This document shows, piece by piece, positions 25,012 through 36,029 of a DNA stretch of 64,000 bases. A program made the translations under genes and the position numbers. The notes under the pieces were generated by a model, which did no database searches, had not been told where the DNA came from, and was given only the letters and a program-made list of their open reading frames with translations. Where the stretch lies: the NCBI GenBank assembly GCA_037974665.1, contig CM075768.1:4676501-4740500 (forward strand). The letters are read 5' to 3'. The DNA comes from Ehretia macrophylla (lineage: Eukaryota > Streptophyta > Magnoliopsida > Boraginales > Ehretiaceae). Numbering within the stretch: position 1 is the stretch's first letter; each line of letters starts with the position of its first letter.

Positions 25012-26781
25012 TATTGGGAATATGCCCTGCAAGCCAATCATTCGATAAAGGATGATAGGGATATTTGTGTAATGAAACGATCTTTGTTATAAAGTTTTAA
25101 TCAAATAAAAGTACCATATGGTGTTTACCTTTATCTCTTATACGTTCATATATCGTCTAGCTGTATATTACGTATAACTGATAAGGTCCTTGGATATATC
25201 GGTATAGGGTTGAACCATAAGAGCTTATGGTTGATGAGAATCGACACCTAAGACATACCTAAAGCCTGTCCTAGGCCGTAGGATTCATCAAGACTGGGCA
25301 TTAATGAGTCCAGCGAGACTGACATGTAGTTAGCTCTATCTAGGTTGATCTCATTGACCAAGTGACATGAGATGTCAAGGCTAATACATGGGTATGTAAG
25401 GAGACATGTACATCAGACACAATCCGTAGAGAACACTCAATGGGGGCTTTATCCGCCTAAGTCAATGAGAAGGTTCTCAGGTGATAGTTGTGCAAAGTAA
25501 TCCTTTGACTCGAGGACATCATAGTAGCTTGTAAGCAACTCATTGTTCTTTGGCCCTAGATAAAAGGGAGGAAGATAAAACCTGCTTGAAAAGGGATTCA
25601 GGTATAGTCAAGTACTTGCGAAGCTAGTGAGTGTCGCTGCGAGGATCTACTACTCTGGATGAAAGAGAGAATGCCCTATGTCGTCTCATAGAGATGTTGA
25701 CAGAAATCCATGGCCACGGTGATATGATTGGATCATACAGGAAAAGTCAACAGAACATAGAAGCAAGCTTATCAGGGTTTGACTGACATTGACCATACCC
25801 TAAGGCAAGCTCGGGGCATCTAGTGGAAGGAATGGATTGTACGTTAACTAGTCGCCAAAAGGTTCTTCAATAAGAAAGCTTAGATTAAGCATTCAAGCTA
25901 TCTGGTCGTAGGGAAGTGTTGCTAGACGCCAACCTCGATTAGTAGCAGTTAGAAGGAGTTCTAATGGAGATGGATTAATTGGTATTATCCCAGCTACTAC
26001 CGGCTTAGCACTCGAACCTACAGGATCGCACACAAGCTGAAGGGTTAGAACTATGAGGGATAGAATAGAGAAGTCACGCTAGCACCAGGATCTTCTCGTA
26101 TTTTATCTAGAAGCAATTATATAATGGATTGCATATGGTAAGAATGGGTTTAGGGAAACCATTTGAGTATGCAAGTAAGAGAGAATGTTTGATGGTTAAA
26201 CGTTTGGCTTAGAGTCAAGGGCAATTTGGAAAATTGGCTTTTGTATAAGTTGAATTGATAATTAATTGAATGTCAATTAATTATGGGTTGATGTCTAATT
26301 AACTTATAGTTGATTAGAAAAAGGTTATAAGCTGAATTTAAAGAACCCTATAAGGTCTAGGGTCAAGGTGCAAATATTGAAAACTTATAGCACCTTATAA
26401 ATACAGTTTAAAGTGAAACCCTAGGAGAGAAGATCAGAAAAATTTTCAGCAACCCTCTCTCTCACAAAAACCTAGCCGCCACTCTCTCTCTTTCCTTCAG
26501 AGTTGTGCCATTTCATTGAAGCTCAGGCAAGACCTTGATTCCCCTTATTCTAGCCTCGACGTGGTGTGTGTGAGATCGTAGAGGGCTGCTACGTTGTGGT
26601 CTCCAATCCAAGCAAACAATTCAAAGTCTTCTTCAAGAGGTAATGAATTTTTCAGATTCAACTTTGCTTGGTTTTATCATGTTTTCGGATTTAAATGCAT
26701 ATTTGGATGATTCAATTCTTGGTTCTCTAAGCTTTTATAACTTTATTCTTCATGTTTCCGCTGCGCTATATGTGTTTTACA
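25012..26781 (+). mobile_element. LTR (element C) inserted in element B
   Basis: It starts tattgggaatatgccctgca and ends gctatatgtgttttaca. The start is close to the Copia LTR consensus with TG changed to TA. It interrupts element B between gag and its zinc knuckle. Clear 5-bp target duplications were not found (cagac and tgtta), so a simple solo-LTR history is not proven. A decayed relative of the part 25180-25690 lies at 57460-57945. Confidence 0.6.
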
Positions 26782-27259
26782 TGTTAGAGAACCTTCACAG
26801 ACCTTATAGGAAGCGTAAGGGTTGTAAGCCCAAGGGCAAATGCTCCAAGTGTAAGGCTGGGGACACTGGAGAAAGAATTGTGCACAATACCTTGCTAATG
26901 TCAAGACAGGTACCTGCGCTTTTTTTTTCATTGAAACAGTTTTAGTGGTTGAATCTACAGATTCTTGGATTGTAGATTCTAGAGACACTAATCATATGTG
27001 CAATTCACTGCAGGTGTTTCGGATAATGTGAATGCTTGAGAAAGAAGAATTTGCTCTGAGAGTTGGTGCCAAAGCAAAAGTATAGGCTGCTGTAGTTGGA
27101 GATGTTTATCTTAATTTTAGTACTACTAGGGTATTAGTTTTGAATAATTGTTATTATGCTCCAGATTTTTCAAAGAATTTGATTTTAGTTTTGGAACTTT
27201 TAAATAATAATTATGTTGTTTCTTTCCATTCTAGTGTGAACATCAATAAAGATGGTAGT
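26782..27259 (+). pseudogene. Copia element B, gag zinc knuckle and protease
   Basis: Readable parts are RPYRKRKGCKPKGKCSKCKA with a CX2C start of a zinc knuckle, VVESTDSWIVDSRDTNHMC (protease, with DSR in place of the usual catalytic DSGA), and NNCYYAPDFSKNLILVLELL. It ends NINKDGS at 27259, where a reverse solo LTR begins. Stops occur, for example after QVFRIM. Confidence 0.78.
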
Positions 27260-29814
27260 TGTCACGCCCCAACTCAACCCCACCTACAATCAGTCAGGAC
27301 GCAACAGAATTTTAGCAGTATAACAATAATAACACGGACATCAGGGTTCCTAACCCTTTAGAACATCATACAACCAACTCCACAAATCACCAACCAACTC
27401 CACAACCAGGTTATCAATATACAACGCAACTGAAATAAACTTTAAACATTCTTTCACCATTTCATCCATAAGTTATACGCCTCCGTTCCAACATCATACA
27501 TAGGTTATATCATACATTGCAAAATAAATTATACACCAGTCTAGCAACCTAATCATGTTCAAAAGAAAGACTACTAAACTAGAGTTATATAATTCTTTAT
27601 CTTTAAGTAAGTTATGCAATACATCATACTACAAAAGCTAAGACAACCTCATGGATATGACTCCGGCACATAAGACTCTTCCACATAAGGCATATACTCA
27701 ACTTCTTGAGGAATGTACACAAAGTCTGGCTTAGTAACACCTGAATGCAGATAACGAATTAGAGTAAGCTTATATAAAACAAGCCCAGTGAGGATTCGAA
27801 AGATCTTTTAAAAGTATTTACTATACTCCTTGAAAATCATCCTTTGAGCAGTAAACACATAATAAACATCAATAACAATATAAGCACAACAATAATAATA
27901 ATCAATCAATAAGGATACTCTAATTGGTTTAGCTCCAAACGCCATCACGATCTCAACAATCTTCTTATAACTCCCCATTACTCACGCACCTGAGGTACCT
28001 CAACTAGCCCCTCCCTCCATGGCACCTCCGCCATGCGAGCTGGGGGTAGTCTATGATAGTCATGCCGTTATCAACCCGACAGCCCCAACACTGCCCGAGA
28101 TGTGGCACACACATACCAAGATCATGACAATAATAATAATCATTCATATCACAGGAAGACAACAAAGAAGGTTTCCTATCTCCCGGCTTCGTCAATAATC
28201 AATCAGTTAACATCATTTCAACAACATAACATTAATTAATCAGTTAACAACTCAACAACTAAGTTATATGACAAAGTAGGTCATCCAACTTAACATGCAT
28301 TAAACCACACAACCAAACCCGAGTCTAACCATCAACAACACAAGATTCAATCACTCAAACACCACCCAAACAACTAATGGCATTATTTCAACATTCAAAG
28401 AAATACTACTCAAACTTCTAAACGTCATAACTTATAATCTACTAATCCAATAACATCCAAACCAGTTTCTATCACTCACCCACTCAAGCAACTACATTAG
28501 CCCCGTCGGAAACCAACCACAATCCATCCAAAACAAGCCCAACAACCCTAAAACCTCAATGCACCATGGCTGAAATTTTCGGACTTTCACCAAGAAATCA
28601 CAATCAAAATTTCGGCATTACAACATTACTACCACGTATTTAACAAACTTTTATAATCTAACAGCAATCAATTCCAACAACCACAACTCTACTAAATCAA
28701 CAACAAGCCAATAACTCAATTTTAATACCCGAAAAATAGAAATACATGCTACCATGTTTCAAAACAGCTATAAACTCATATAAATGATCCTTAGCATCTA
28801 CTGAGCAATATTCAAATATCAATTCAACATTTCAACAGCTAAAAATTCAATTATATGAATTGACCTAAAAATAGCATTTTGAGATCTAGAATTTTTCTCT
28901 CACCTTTGATGCAAACTAAGGCTAGAAATAGGTATAATGGATGCCCAACAAGCAAAATCAAGCTTTGAATGAAGTGATTTGGACTTGAATTACAAAATCT
29001 ATGAGAAAATCACTTGAAAACCTTAGAAAAATGCCTTCTCTTTGCTTCCCTTGGCATTTTTGGTTATGTGTATGAGTTTTGAGTGTGTTGTGAGCTATTT
29101 TTATGAGTTATGTTTGTATATACGCTAATATAATGCAAGGTCAAACATTTAAACTTTAGTCAAAGTTGACAACATTTAGTATTTTAGTTGTTTTAGCCTA
29201 TTTTGCTTGCATATAAATATAACCAACATATATATTATATTGAGTAGTATATTTCTAGTTGACAACATATAATATATGCGTACATATATATACAACTAGG
29301 GTATAAAACTCAATTTTGGAAAAGAAGTTGAAAATTCACATTATTTGTTTTGCAAATGTCTTTTGAAGGCACAATTAATCTAAAATCATTTAATACCACA
29401 TATAAATACATTTATATTAATATATACTAGGTCAACGAAAGTTAATGCAAGAATAGAGTTTAGCAGAAATCACTATTTAGCTCAAAATACTACTTTTCAC
29501 CCGAAAAGTCTATTTAAATTTTTATTCCGTTTCAAAATCAATTTTTATCAAACATGGGTCTATTAATAACAAAGGACTAGGTTTTCAAACCCTAAAAATA
29601 CCCGTATCAAAATTTTAGCGGACGTGCGTTCAAAATACAATTCACAAAAACCGACGATAAAATTTCTGATCCCGATTTTGATAAAAATTTCATGAATTCA
29701 CACATAGCATGTAATAGGAATATAAATCATAGAATTAGCACATTCTAACTCATATAACACATAAACAGGTCAAAACATGCAATTCTATGCAAACGTAAAA
29801 TATGGGATTTCACA
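27260..29814 (-). mobile_element. Reverse-oriented solo LTR, 2.56 kb
   Basis: It starts TGTCACGCCCCAACTC and ends GGGATTTCACA. The flanks are GTAGT (27255-27259) and ATAGC (29815-29819), which match at three of five bases with two transitions, fitting an old target duplication. The interrupted Copia frame reads NINKDGS before it and IICSGGLHNN after it, which supports these ends. No interior is present. The GC-rich ends are of the same type as the 3-kb LTRs at 956 and 13536. Confidence 0.78.
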
Positions 29815-30192
29815 ATAGCATAATTTGTTCTGGTGGTCTACATAACAACTTGTTCTATTGATCTCCTAAAACATCTTCAGTGCATAACATAAAGCATAAT
29901 AATAGTTATAAGAGAAACTTTCACCAACCAATGATGCATATATTTGGCACTTACATTTGGGGCATATTAACTGAAACAGGATTCATAGGTTGATTAAGGA
30001 TGGGCATGTGAGCCCATTAGATCTTGATCAATTAACTCTGTGCAAATCATGTCTAAAGGAAAAGATGACCAGAAGGTCATTTTCTTCTAAGGGACATAGA
30101 GCCAAAGAAGTATTAGAATTGTTGCACACTGATGTGTGTGGTCCTATAAGCAAACCGGCTCGTGGAGGTGATAGGCTACGAGTTCTAAAAGA
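29815..30192 (+). pseudogene. Copia element B, GAG-pre-integrase and integrase start
   Basis: The frame reads IICSGGLHNN, then IWHLHLGHIN, NRIHRLIKDGHVSPLDLD and CKSCLKEKMTRRSFSSKGHR, followed by LELLHTDVCGPISKPARGG. This is the zinc-binding HHCC region (H..H, CX2C) and the first catalytic Asp (HTD) of a Copia integrase. It ends soon after ARGG, where another LTR begins. Broken by frame changes. Confidence 0.82.
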
Positions 30193-31885
30193 TGTCTAGA
30201 TCAATTTAGGCTTTAAAATCTTAATTGACCAATCAAACAATGCATCGGAATATATATATATATATATATATAACTCGAAATCAAACCATACAAGTACATA
30301 GTCATAATATCATGCAAATATTAGAACACTAATCAATTAGTAATATATTGTTCTTTTCGTGTTGGCTTAAATACACAACACACAAAAATATATGGACTAT
30401 TTGAAGGCTGGAAAAATGCTGCAAAGATCGAGAGAACTCCGAATTGGAAAAACCAAACGATCTTCTCTCCTATTCCACCTTCCGAGCAATTGAGTGTATT
30501 TTCTGGTGGGAGAAAATGTCTCTATCTATTTTCTATTGATCTAGTTGTGCCCTTATGATGTGTCAAGTGAATTGAATGTTCTTTCTTAGCCAAATCAGGT
30601 TACAGGCGTGTATCTGATGAGATAGAGGAAAGAAAAAGTCCAAGTGCCAATAGAACTCTAATGCCGATTTTTCTAGAATTAATTTAGATAATATTGCATT
30701 ATCTACTATTAATTCAAAATCAAATCCCATATTATATCTTCCTAATCAGCCCTAGATGCCTCACCATGTCTTCCACATGCCTATGCATGCTTGGTACCCG
30801 CCAGAGTGTGCTTGCAAGGCATTCTAAGACAAGACATGTCCTAGAACAAACATTCTTGTCTTAGAATGTTTTCTTGTCCTAGGCAGTTGCTAAATTTGAA
30901 CTATTCACCTATTTCCATAAAAGGTAGAGCCAAAAATAGAAAGTATACTCAATAAAGAAAATGGCTAGAAGAGGGACTGAAAGACATAATTGTTGTGGCT
31001 TCAAAATGACCAAAATATCTTTGCTAGTCACTAGCAATGTTTTGACCATTTTAACCTTAACTCATTCCACTAAAGAGTTAGGGCTGCACTCCATGGCAAT
31101 TAGTAAAATTTTGAAGGAGGTTCCCTGTCCTTAACCTACTAAGAAAAATGACCGAAATGCCCTTCTATGTAGAACTCGCAATCAATACTAGGTCTTATCT
31201 TGTACTATCAACCTTTCTTGATTACCTCTATTTTTTGTGTCTTTAATCCTTTAATAATCGTCATCTAGATATTATTCTGTTGATCCTGGGAACGACCTAC
31301 AAGTTAAATATCTAAATATAGTCCCCGTTGACTATATTACTAAGTACTTAGGTTTAGATGATTAATAGGATGTCACAAAGGGGTTATAACCCACGAATTA
31401 AGATGTCATAGAATGACTTGACAGATATGCATGTGCCAACTAGTCAACTCCATGTATCCAAAACACAAAGATGTTGACCCATATAAGATCTCACCCAAAG
31501 TGAATCAAAACACATGTCCTTGAGTTCATTGGTCATCCGCATATGCTCAAGAACTAGAGTATTGGTCTTTTAGTAGCTTGAGATGTCTCCGATCTCATCC
31601 GAGCGATAGTACTTTTACAGAGATCACATCTACCGTGGTCCAGTTCAATTCACTCTCATGCACTAATGAGAAAAGTCCAGAAAGCCCCTCCAACGACCAA
31701 GGTAGGTCACCCTACCAAATAGGAGACTTTCTCATTATAACTTTTCATAGTGAAGTGCCCAACTTCACTATATTGTTATGAACCTATAGTTTAGATTCAA
31801 GTCTCATGGCATATACCTTCTATGCGGATCACTACGTACCTATACCATTCATTCAAATCAAGAAGCCTTAGCATGCATATATAGA
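30193..31885 (-). mobile_element. Reverse-oriented Copia-type LTR (element E), ends uncertain
   Basis: It begins tgtctagatcaatttagg on the plus strand. Its reverse complement matches parts of the element B LTR: around 30965 the reversed tcagtccctcttctagcc corresponds to ttggtccctcttctagcc near 21858, and around 31690 a reversed gacctaccttggtcgttgg corresponds to the region near 21120. It carries a (TA)n tract at 30250-30272. The right end, where element D pol begins, has no clear LTR terminus, so it may be truncated. Confidence 0.65.
30250..30272. repeat. (TA)n microsatellite
   Basis: An uninterrupted run of about eleven TA units lies near one end of the reverse LTR. It is a likely length polymorphism. 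Confidence 0.9.
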
Positions 31886-34130
31886 TATTTAATGAAATAT
31901 CATTCTGAAGTTTTTTCTTTATTTCAAACATTCTACATTGAAGTTTGTACTCAATTTGGTACTACTATTTATGTTTTACGTAGTGACAATGCTCGTGAAT
32001 ATTTTTCTTCCACTTTTTTCACATTTTTAACCTCGAATGGAATTATTTACCAGTTTTCTTACACTTATACTCAACAAATTTGAGTTGTTGAATGCAAGAA
32101 TCATTATCTTATTGAAACTGCTCAGACACTTCTTCTTCATATGAATGTTCCAATCTAATTTTGGGATGATATTACTCTTACTTCCTATTATCTCATTAGT
32201 ATCAAGCCTTCTTTTGTTCTCGATGATAAAATCCCTTTCTTTGTCCTTTTTCCTCATTAGTCCATTTATTCTTTGTAATCGAAGGTCTTTGGATGTGTTT
32301 GCTTTGTGCATAGTCTTTCTCTTGGATCTCATAAATTGCATCCTCGGTCTATTAAGTGCATTTTTCTTGGGTATGCTCGAAACTAGAAGGGTTATTGATG
32401 CTGCTCTTTAGAGCTAGATAAATCATTTCTCTATGTTGATGTCACTTTCTTTGAGTCTCAACCTTATTATACCCCTCATTCCAATTCCCCTGTTATAGTT
32501 GTTGATGGTTTATCCCTTTCGGCTCTATATTTCAATCCCTCACCAGATCTACCATATCCTATAGACCCTCTACCTCCCTCTCCGGTCCAGTTGTACTACT
32601 AAAAATCTTCTCTATATTTTTGTTTCTAATCATGCTTTATCCCCTTTATTCATGTCCTTTGTTGTTTCCCTTTTGTTTGTCTCTATTCTTAACACTGTTT
32701 TAGAGGCTCTTGGTTATCCTGGATGGCATGCATCCATTGTGGAAGAAATGTCAGCCTTGCGCTCCAATATTACTTAGGAGTTGGCCCTTGGGTAAATTTG
32801 TTGTTGTGTGTCATAGGGTTTACATTATTAAATGTTCTCCTAATAGGCAGATGGATAGATTGAAAGCTCGGTTAGTCACCAAAGGGTACACAAGTTTAAG
32901 GTATGAATTATAATGATACATTTTCTCTTGTTGCTAAGATGTCTTATGTTCTCATCTTTCTAGCCTTAGCGACCATGTTTAATTGGTCCCTTTAGTAGCT
33001 TGATATTAAGAATTCCATTCTGAATGGTGCTCTCGAGAAAGAAGTGTATATGGAACAATCTCAGGGGGAGTCACATAAGGTATGTTGTTTGAAGAAATTG
33101 TTATACGGTTTAAAATAGTCACCTTGAGCTTGGTTTGACTGCTTCAGTGATGATGTGGTTGAATTCAAATTGACACGATGTGGAGTTGACCACTCAGTAT
33201 TTTATCAACACTCATTTTCTGGGAAATGTCTTCTACTGATTGTCTATGTTAATGATGTTATTATAATTAGGGATGACACTGTAGGTATACAGGATTTGAA
33301 AACCTTTTTGCACAAACAATTTTAGACCAAGGATTTAGGAGAGCTGCATTATTTTCTTGGCATTGAAGTTGCACGGTCTGACCAAAGTGTCTTTATCTCT
33401 TAATGCAAGTATGCTCTTGATATGCTAGAGGAGGCTAGAGTGATTGGTTCAAGACCATGTGACTCACTAATAGACCCCAATGTCAAACTTGTACATAATG
33501 AGGGGAAGCTAGTATCCAATCCAAGAAGATATAGAAGATTAGTTAGCAAACTCAATTACCTCACAGTAACTCACCCAAATATTTTCTTTGCTATTATTGT
33601 GGTTAGGCAGTTTCTAAATTCATTACGAGAAAATCACTGGGATGTTATTATTTGTATCCTTTGGTACATTAAGCACGTCCCAAGGAAAAGGGATGTTATA
33701 CAAAAACAGAAGGCAGACAAATATTGTTGGTTATTCTGATATAGATTGGTCAGTTGTGCAGTTGATAGATGATCCACTTCTGGATATTATATTTTCCTTG
33801 GTGGAAATATCATATCATGAAAAAGTAAGAAAGAAATTGTTGTTGCTCGTTTTAGCATAGAGTTTGAATACCTACGTGCCATGGGACTAGCTATGTTTGA
33901 GTTGATATAGGTGAAAAACTTGGTTAAAGAGATTGAGGTAGACTACTCTAAACCCATGGCACTAATCTATGATAACCAAGTGGCAATGCACATTGTATCA
34001 AATCCAGTGTTTCATGAGTGCATCAAACACATTAGAATTGATTGTCATTTCGAAAGAAGTAAAGTGTTAGTTAAAGAAATCGTCAATTCACATGTTAGCT
34101 CAAACGATCAATTGGTTGATCTCTTAATCA
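31886..34130 (+). pseudogene. Copia element D, integrase, reverse transcriptase and RNase H (broken)
   Basis: With frameshifts the order integrase, RT, RNase H can be read. Integrase: MKYHSEVFSLFQTFYIEVC, TIYVLRSDNAREYFSS and LLLHMNVP. RT: LIVYVNDVIII (YVDD changed to YVND), KDLGELHYFLGIEVARSDQS and YRRLVSKLNYLTVTHPNIFF. RNase H: SDIDWS and IYDNQVAMHIVSNPVFHECI, ending HVSSNDQLVDLL. The integrase differs from that expected for element B, so this is a separate element whose 5' part is missing. A LINE interrupts it at 34131. Confidence 0.85.
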
Positions 34131-35668
34131 TTGGACCCATAACTGGCTCACTTTTGCTGGAAGGCTTCAACTCATCAAGTTTGTTCTCAACCACTTACAC
34201 CTCTTTTGGGCTTCGGTTCTCCTTATCCCTAAAAGCATTCTTGTTGAGATTGAGAGAAAATTTGCTGCTTTCCTCTGGAGAAGTACTGGCCCTAAAGTTG
34301 CTTGGAACAAGATCTGCAAGCCTTTCAATGAAAGAGGTCTTGGTCTTAGATCCCTTGAAGAAGTCAATCGTGCTGCTTTTATGATGTTGTTTTGGAGGAT
34401 GTACTCTATGAGAAACACTATCTGGAATCGTTGGGTTTGGAACAATCACATCAAAGACAAATGCATTTGGACTATGAGTATTCCTACTTACACCAGCTGG
34501 ACTTGGAGAAAACTTCTTCAGTTGAGATCAGTTGTCAAAGAGCTTATTTCTCACAAAATTGGTAATGGCAACAACATTTTCTTTTGGCATGATAACTGGT
34601 ATCCCCGTGGAGTCCTCTCCGATTTATTTAGGATTGATGTGTTCTACCCTTCTTGGAATGCAAAAGTTTCAGATGCGATTATCAATAATAATTGGAACTG
34701 GCCTTTTCACCCTCCTGATATTGCTAGTCTTGACCCTTCCACCTATCTTCCCACTACCAGTCCTGATTGTCCTGATACGTTTACTTGGAAGCTTACAATT
34801 GGTAGCTCCTTCTCATTTCGTAAAGCGTGGGACTTTATCAGAGATAGAGGTCCTTCTGTTAATTCGTCTTCCATCACTTGGTTCACTCGCAACATTCCCC
34901 GTCACAGTTTCATTGCTTGGCTTGCTTGCCTGGATCACCTTCCTACTCGCTACCTTCTTCTTTGTTGGGGCACTATCTTCCATGCTCACTGCATTTTCTG
35001 TCATCAAGGCCCAAAAACCCGGGATCACTTATTCTTTGAATGCTGCTTCACAAAAAGAATCTGGAAGGGAGGTTTGCAATTACTTTATATTGATGCTAAA
35101 ATGTATTCCTTTTCTGATATTATAATGCTTCATCAATCTTTTGTAGGTAAAGGAAACATGAATACATGTTCCGGTTGTTCTTCTGTGCTTCTATTTACCA
35201 TATTTGGAGAGAAAGGAACAACAAACTTTTCGAGAATACTGCTGCTACTGAAGAAGAAATATTTTCCAACATTAAAGAAGAAGTACTAACAAAGACAAAA
35301 GTTGGAAGCGGTTTCAGGGACTCATCTTTCAATCGCCACTTCGTGGCGCGTGCTTCATTGGTTATCCTCCTTACATAATCTTTTTCAAGGATTCTTTACG
35401 TTTCTATCTCCTAAGGAAGAAATCATTGCATCTATTGATATGGATTACTTTCCTAAAGTATTGCCTGCGTGCAACTTTGCTTTATTTTTACTTTGTTTTT
35501 CTTTTCATTTCTTTTATTTTATTGTTGCCTGTATGCAATTTGTTGTTTTTATCTTCTATTTCATGTGGTGATTTATTCACGCATGTTTGATTGCCTACGG
35601 ACTTGTATATTCCCTGTAATCTCTTTTTCTCTTTTATAAAATTCATTCTTGCTGACCCAGCAAAAAAA
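34131..35668 (+). mobile_element. 5'-truncated L1-type LINE with poly(A), inserted in element D
   Basis: Only the 3' part of an L1-like ORF2 is present. It reads WNKICKPFNERGLGLRS, then a long frame (34381-35289) with NNIFFWHDNWYPRGVLSDLF and a zf-RVT zinc finger region with CHQGPKTRDHLFFECC. A frameshift follows and YHIWRERNNKLFENT continues it. A/A-rich 3' sequence ends in a poly(A) run at 35661-35672. Immediately after it the Copia frame resumes at CTAAGTCCCTGAGAGG (the TKSLRGPRV-like C-terminus), so this LINE sits inside element D. Confidence 0.85.
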
Positions 35669-35672
35669 AAAA

Positions 35673-35757
35673 ACTAAGTCCCTGAGAGGTCCTCGAGTTA
35701 AATATATATGTAACAAGTTGGGCACATATGGTATATATGCTCCAACTTGAGGGAGAG
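35673..35757 (+). pseudogene. Copia element D, extreme C-terminus and polypurine tract
   Basis: After the LINE poly(A) the sequence reads KSLRGPRVKYICNKLGTYGI and YAPT, which is the usual end of Copia pol. It is followed by the purine tract cttgagggagag ending at 35757, next to the 3' LTR. The match shows continuity with QLVDLL before the LINE. Confidence 0.8.
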
Positions 35758-35943
35758 TGTTGAAATAGTACCTAGGTTATTATTATTAGCTTTTATATGT
35801 GTGTTATCTCTCCCACACTGGAAGAGAGAAATATTTATCTTATGTACTAAGCCCTATATAAAAGGGGGTTATTTCCTTATAATAATAAGATTAAACCATT
35901 CTCTATTAAGTTTAATGCCTCTCTCTTTTCCATTAACATTACA
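35758..35943 (+). mobile_element. Copia element D, short 3' LTR
   Basis: It starts TGTTGAAATAGTACC straight after the purine tract and ends about CATTACA at 35943 (or TAACA at 35938). It contains a TATA-like ctatataaaagggg near 35850. An LTR of about 185 bp suits short-LTR Copia lineages. No 5' LTR of this family is in the window, so target duplications cannot be tested. Confidence 0.7.
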
Positions 35944-36029
35944 AAGTATGTTGGTAATTAAAAAAAAAATTGAGTGAAACGACTTTTATAATTCCACAAA
36001 TTTGTATATATAAAAGAAGTAAACTAAGA

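Noticed and set aside
34381-35289. 302-codon frame as an independent gene
   Set aside because: Its content is the C-terminal part of an L1-type ORF2 ending in poly(A); it is a LINE fragment.
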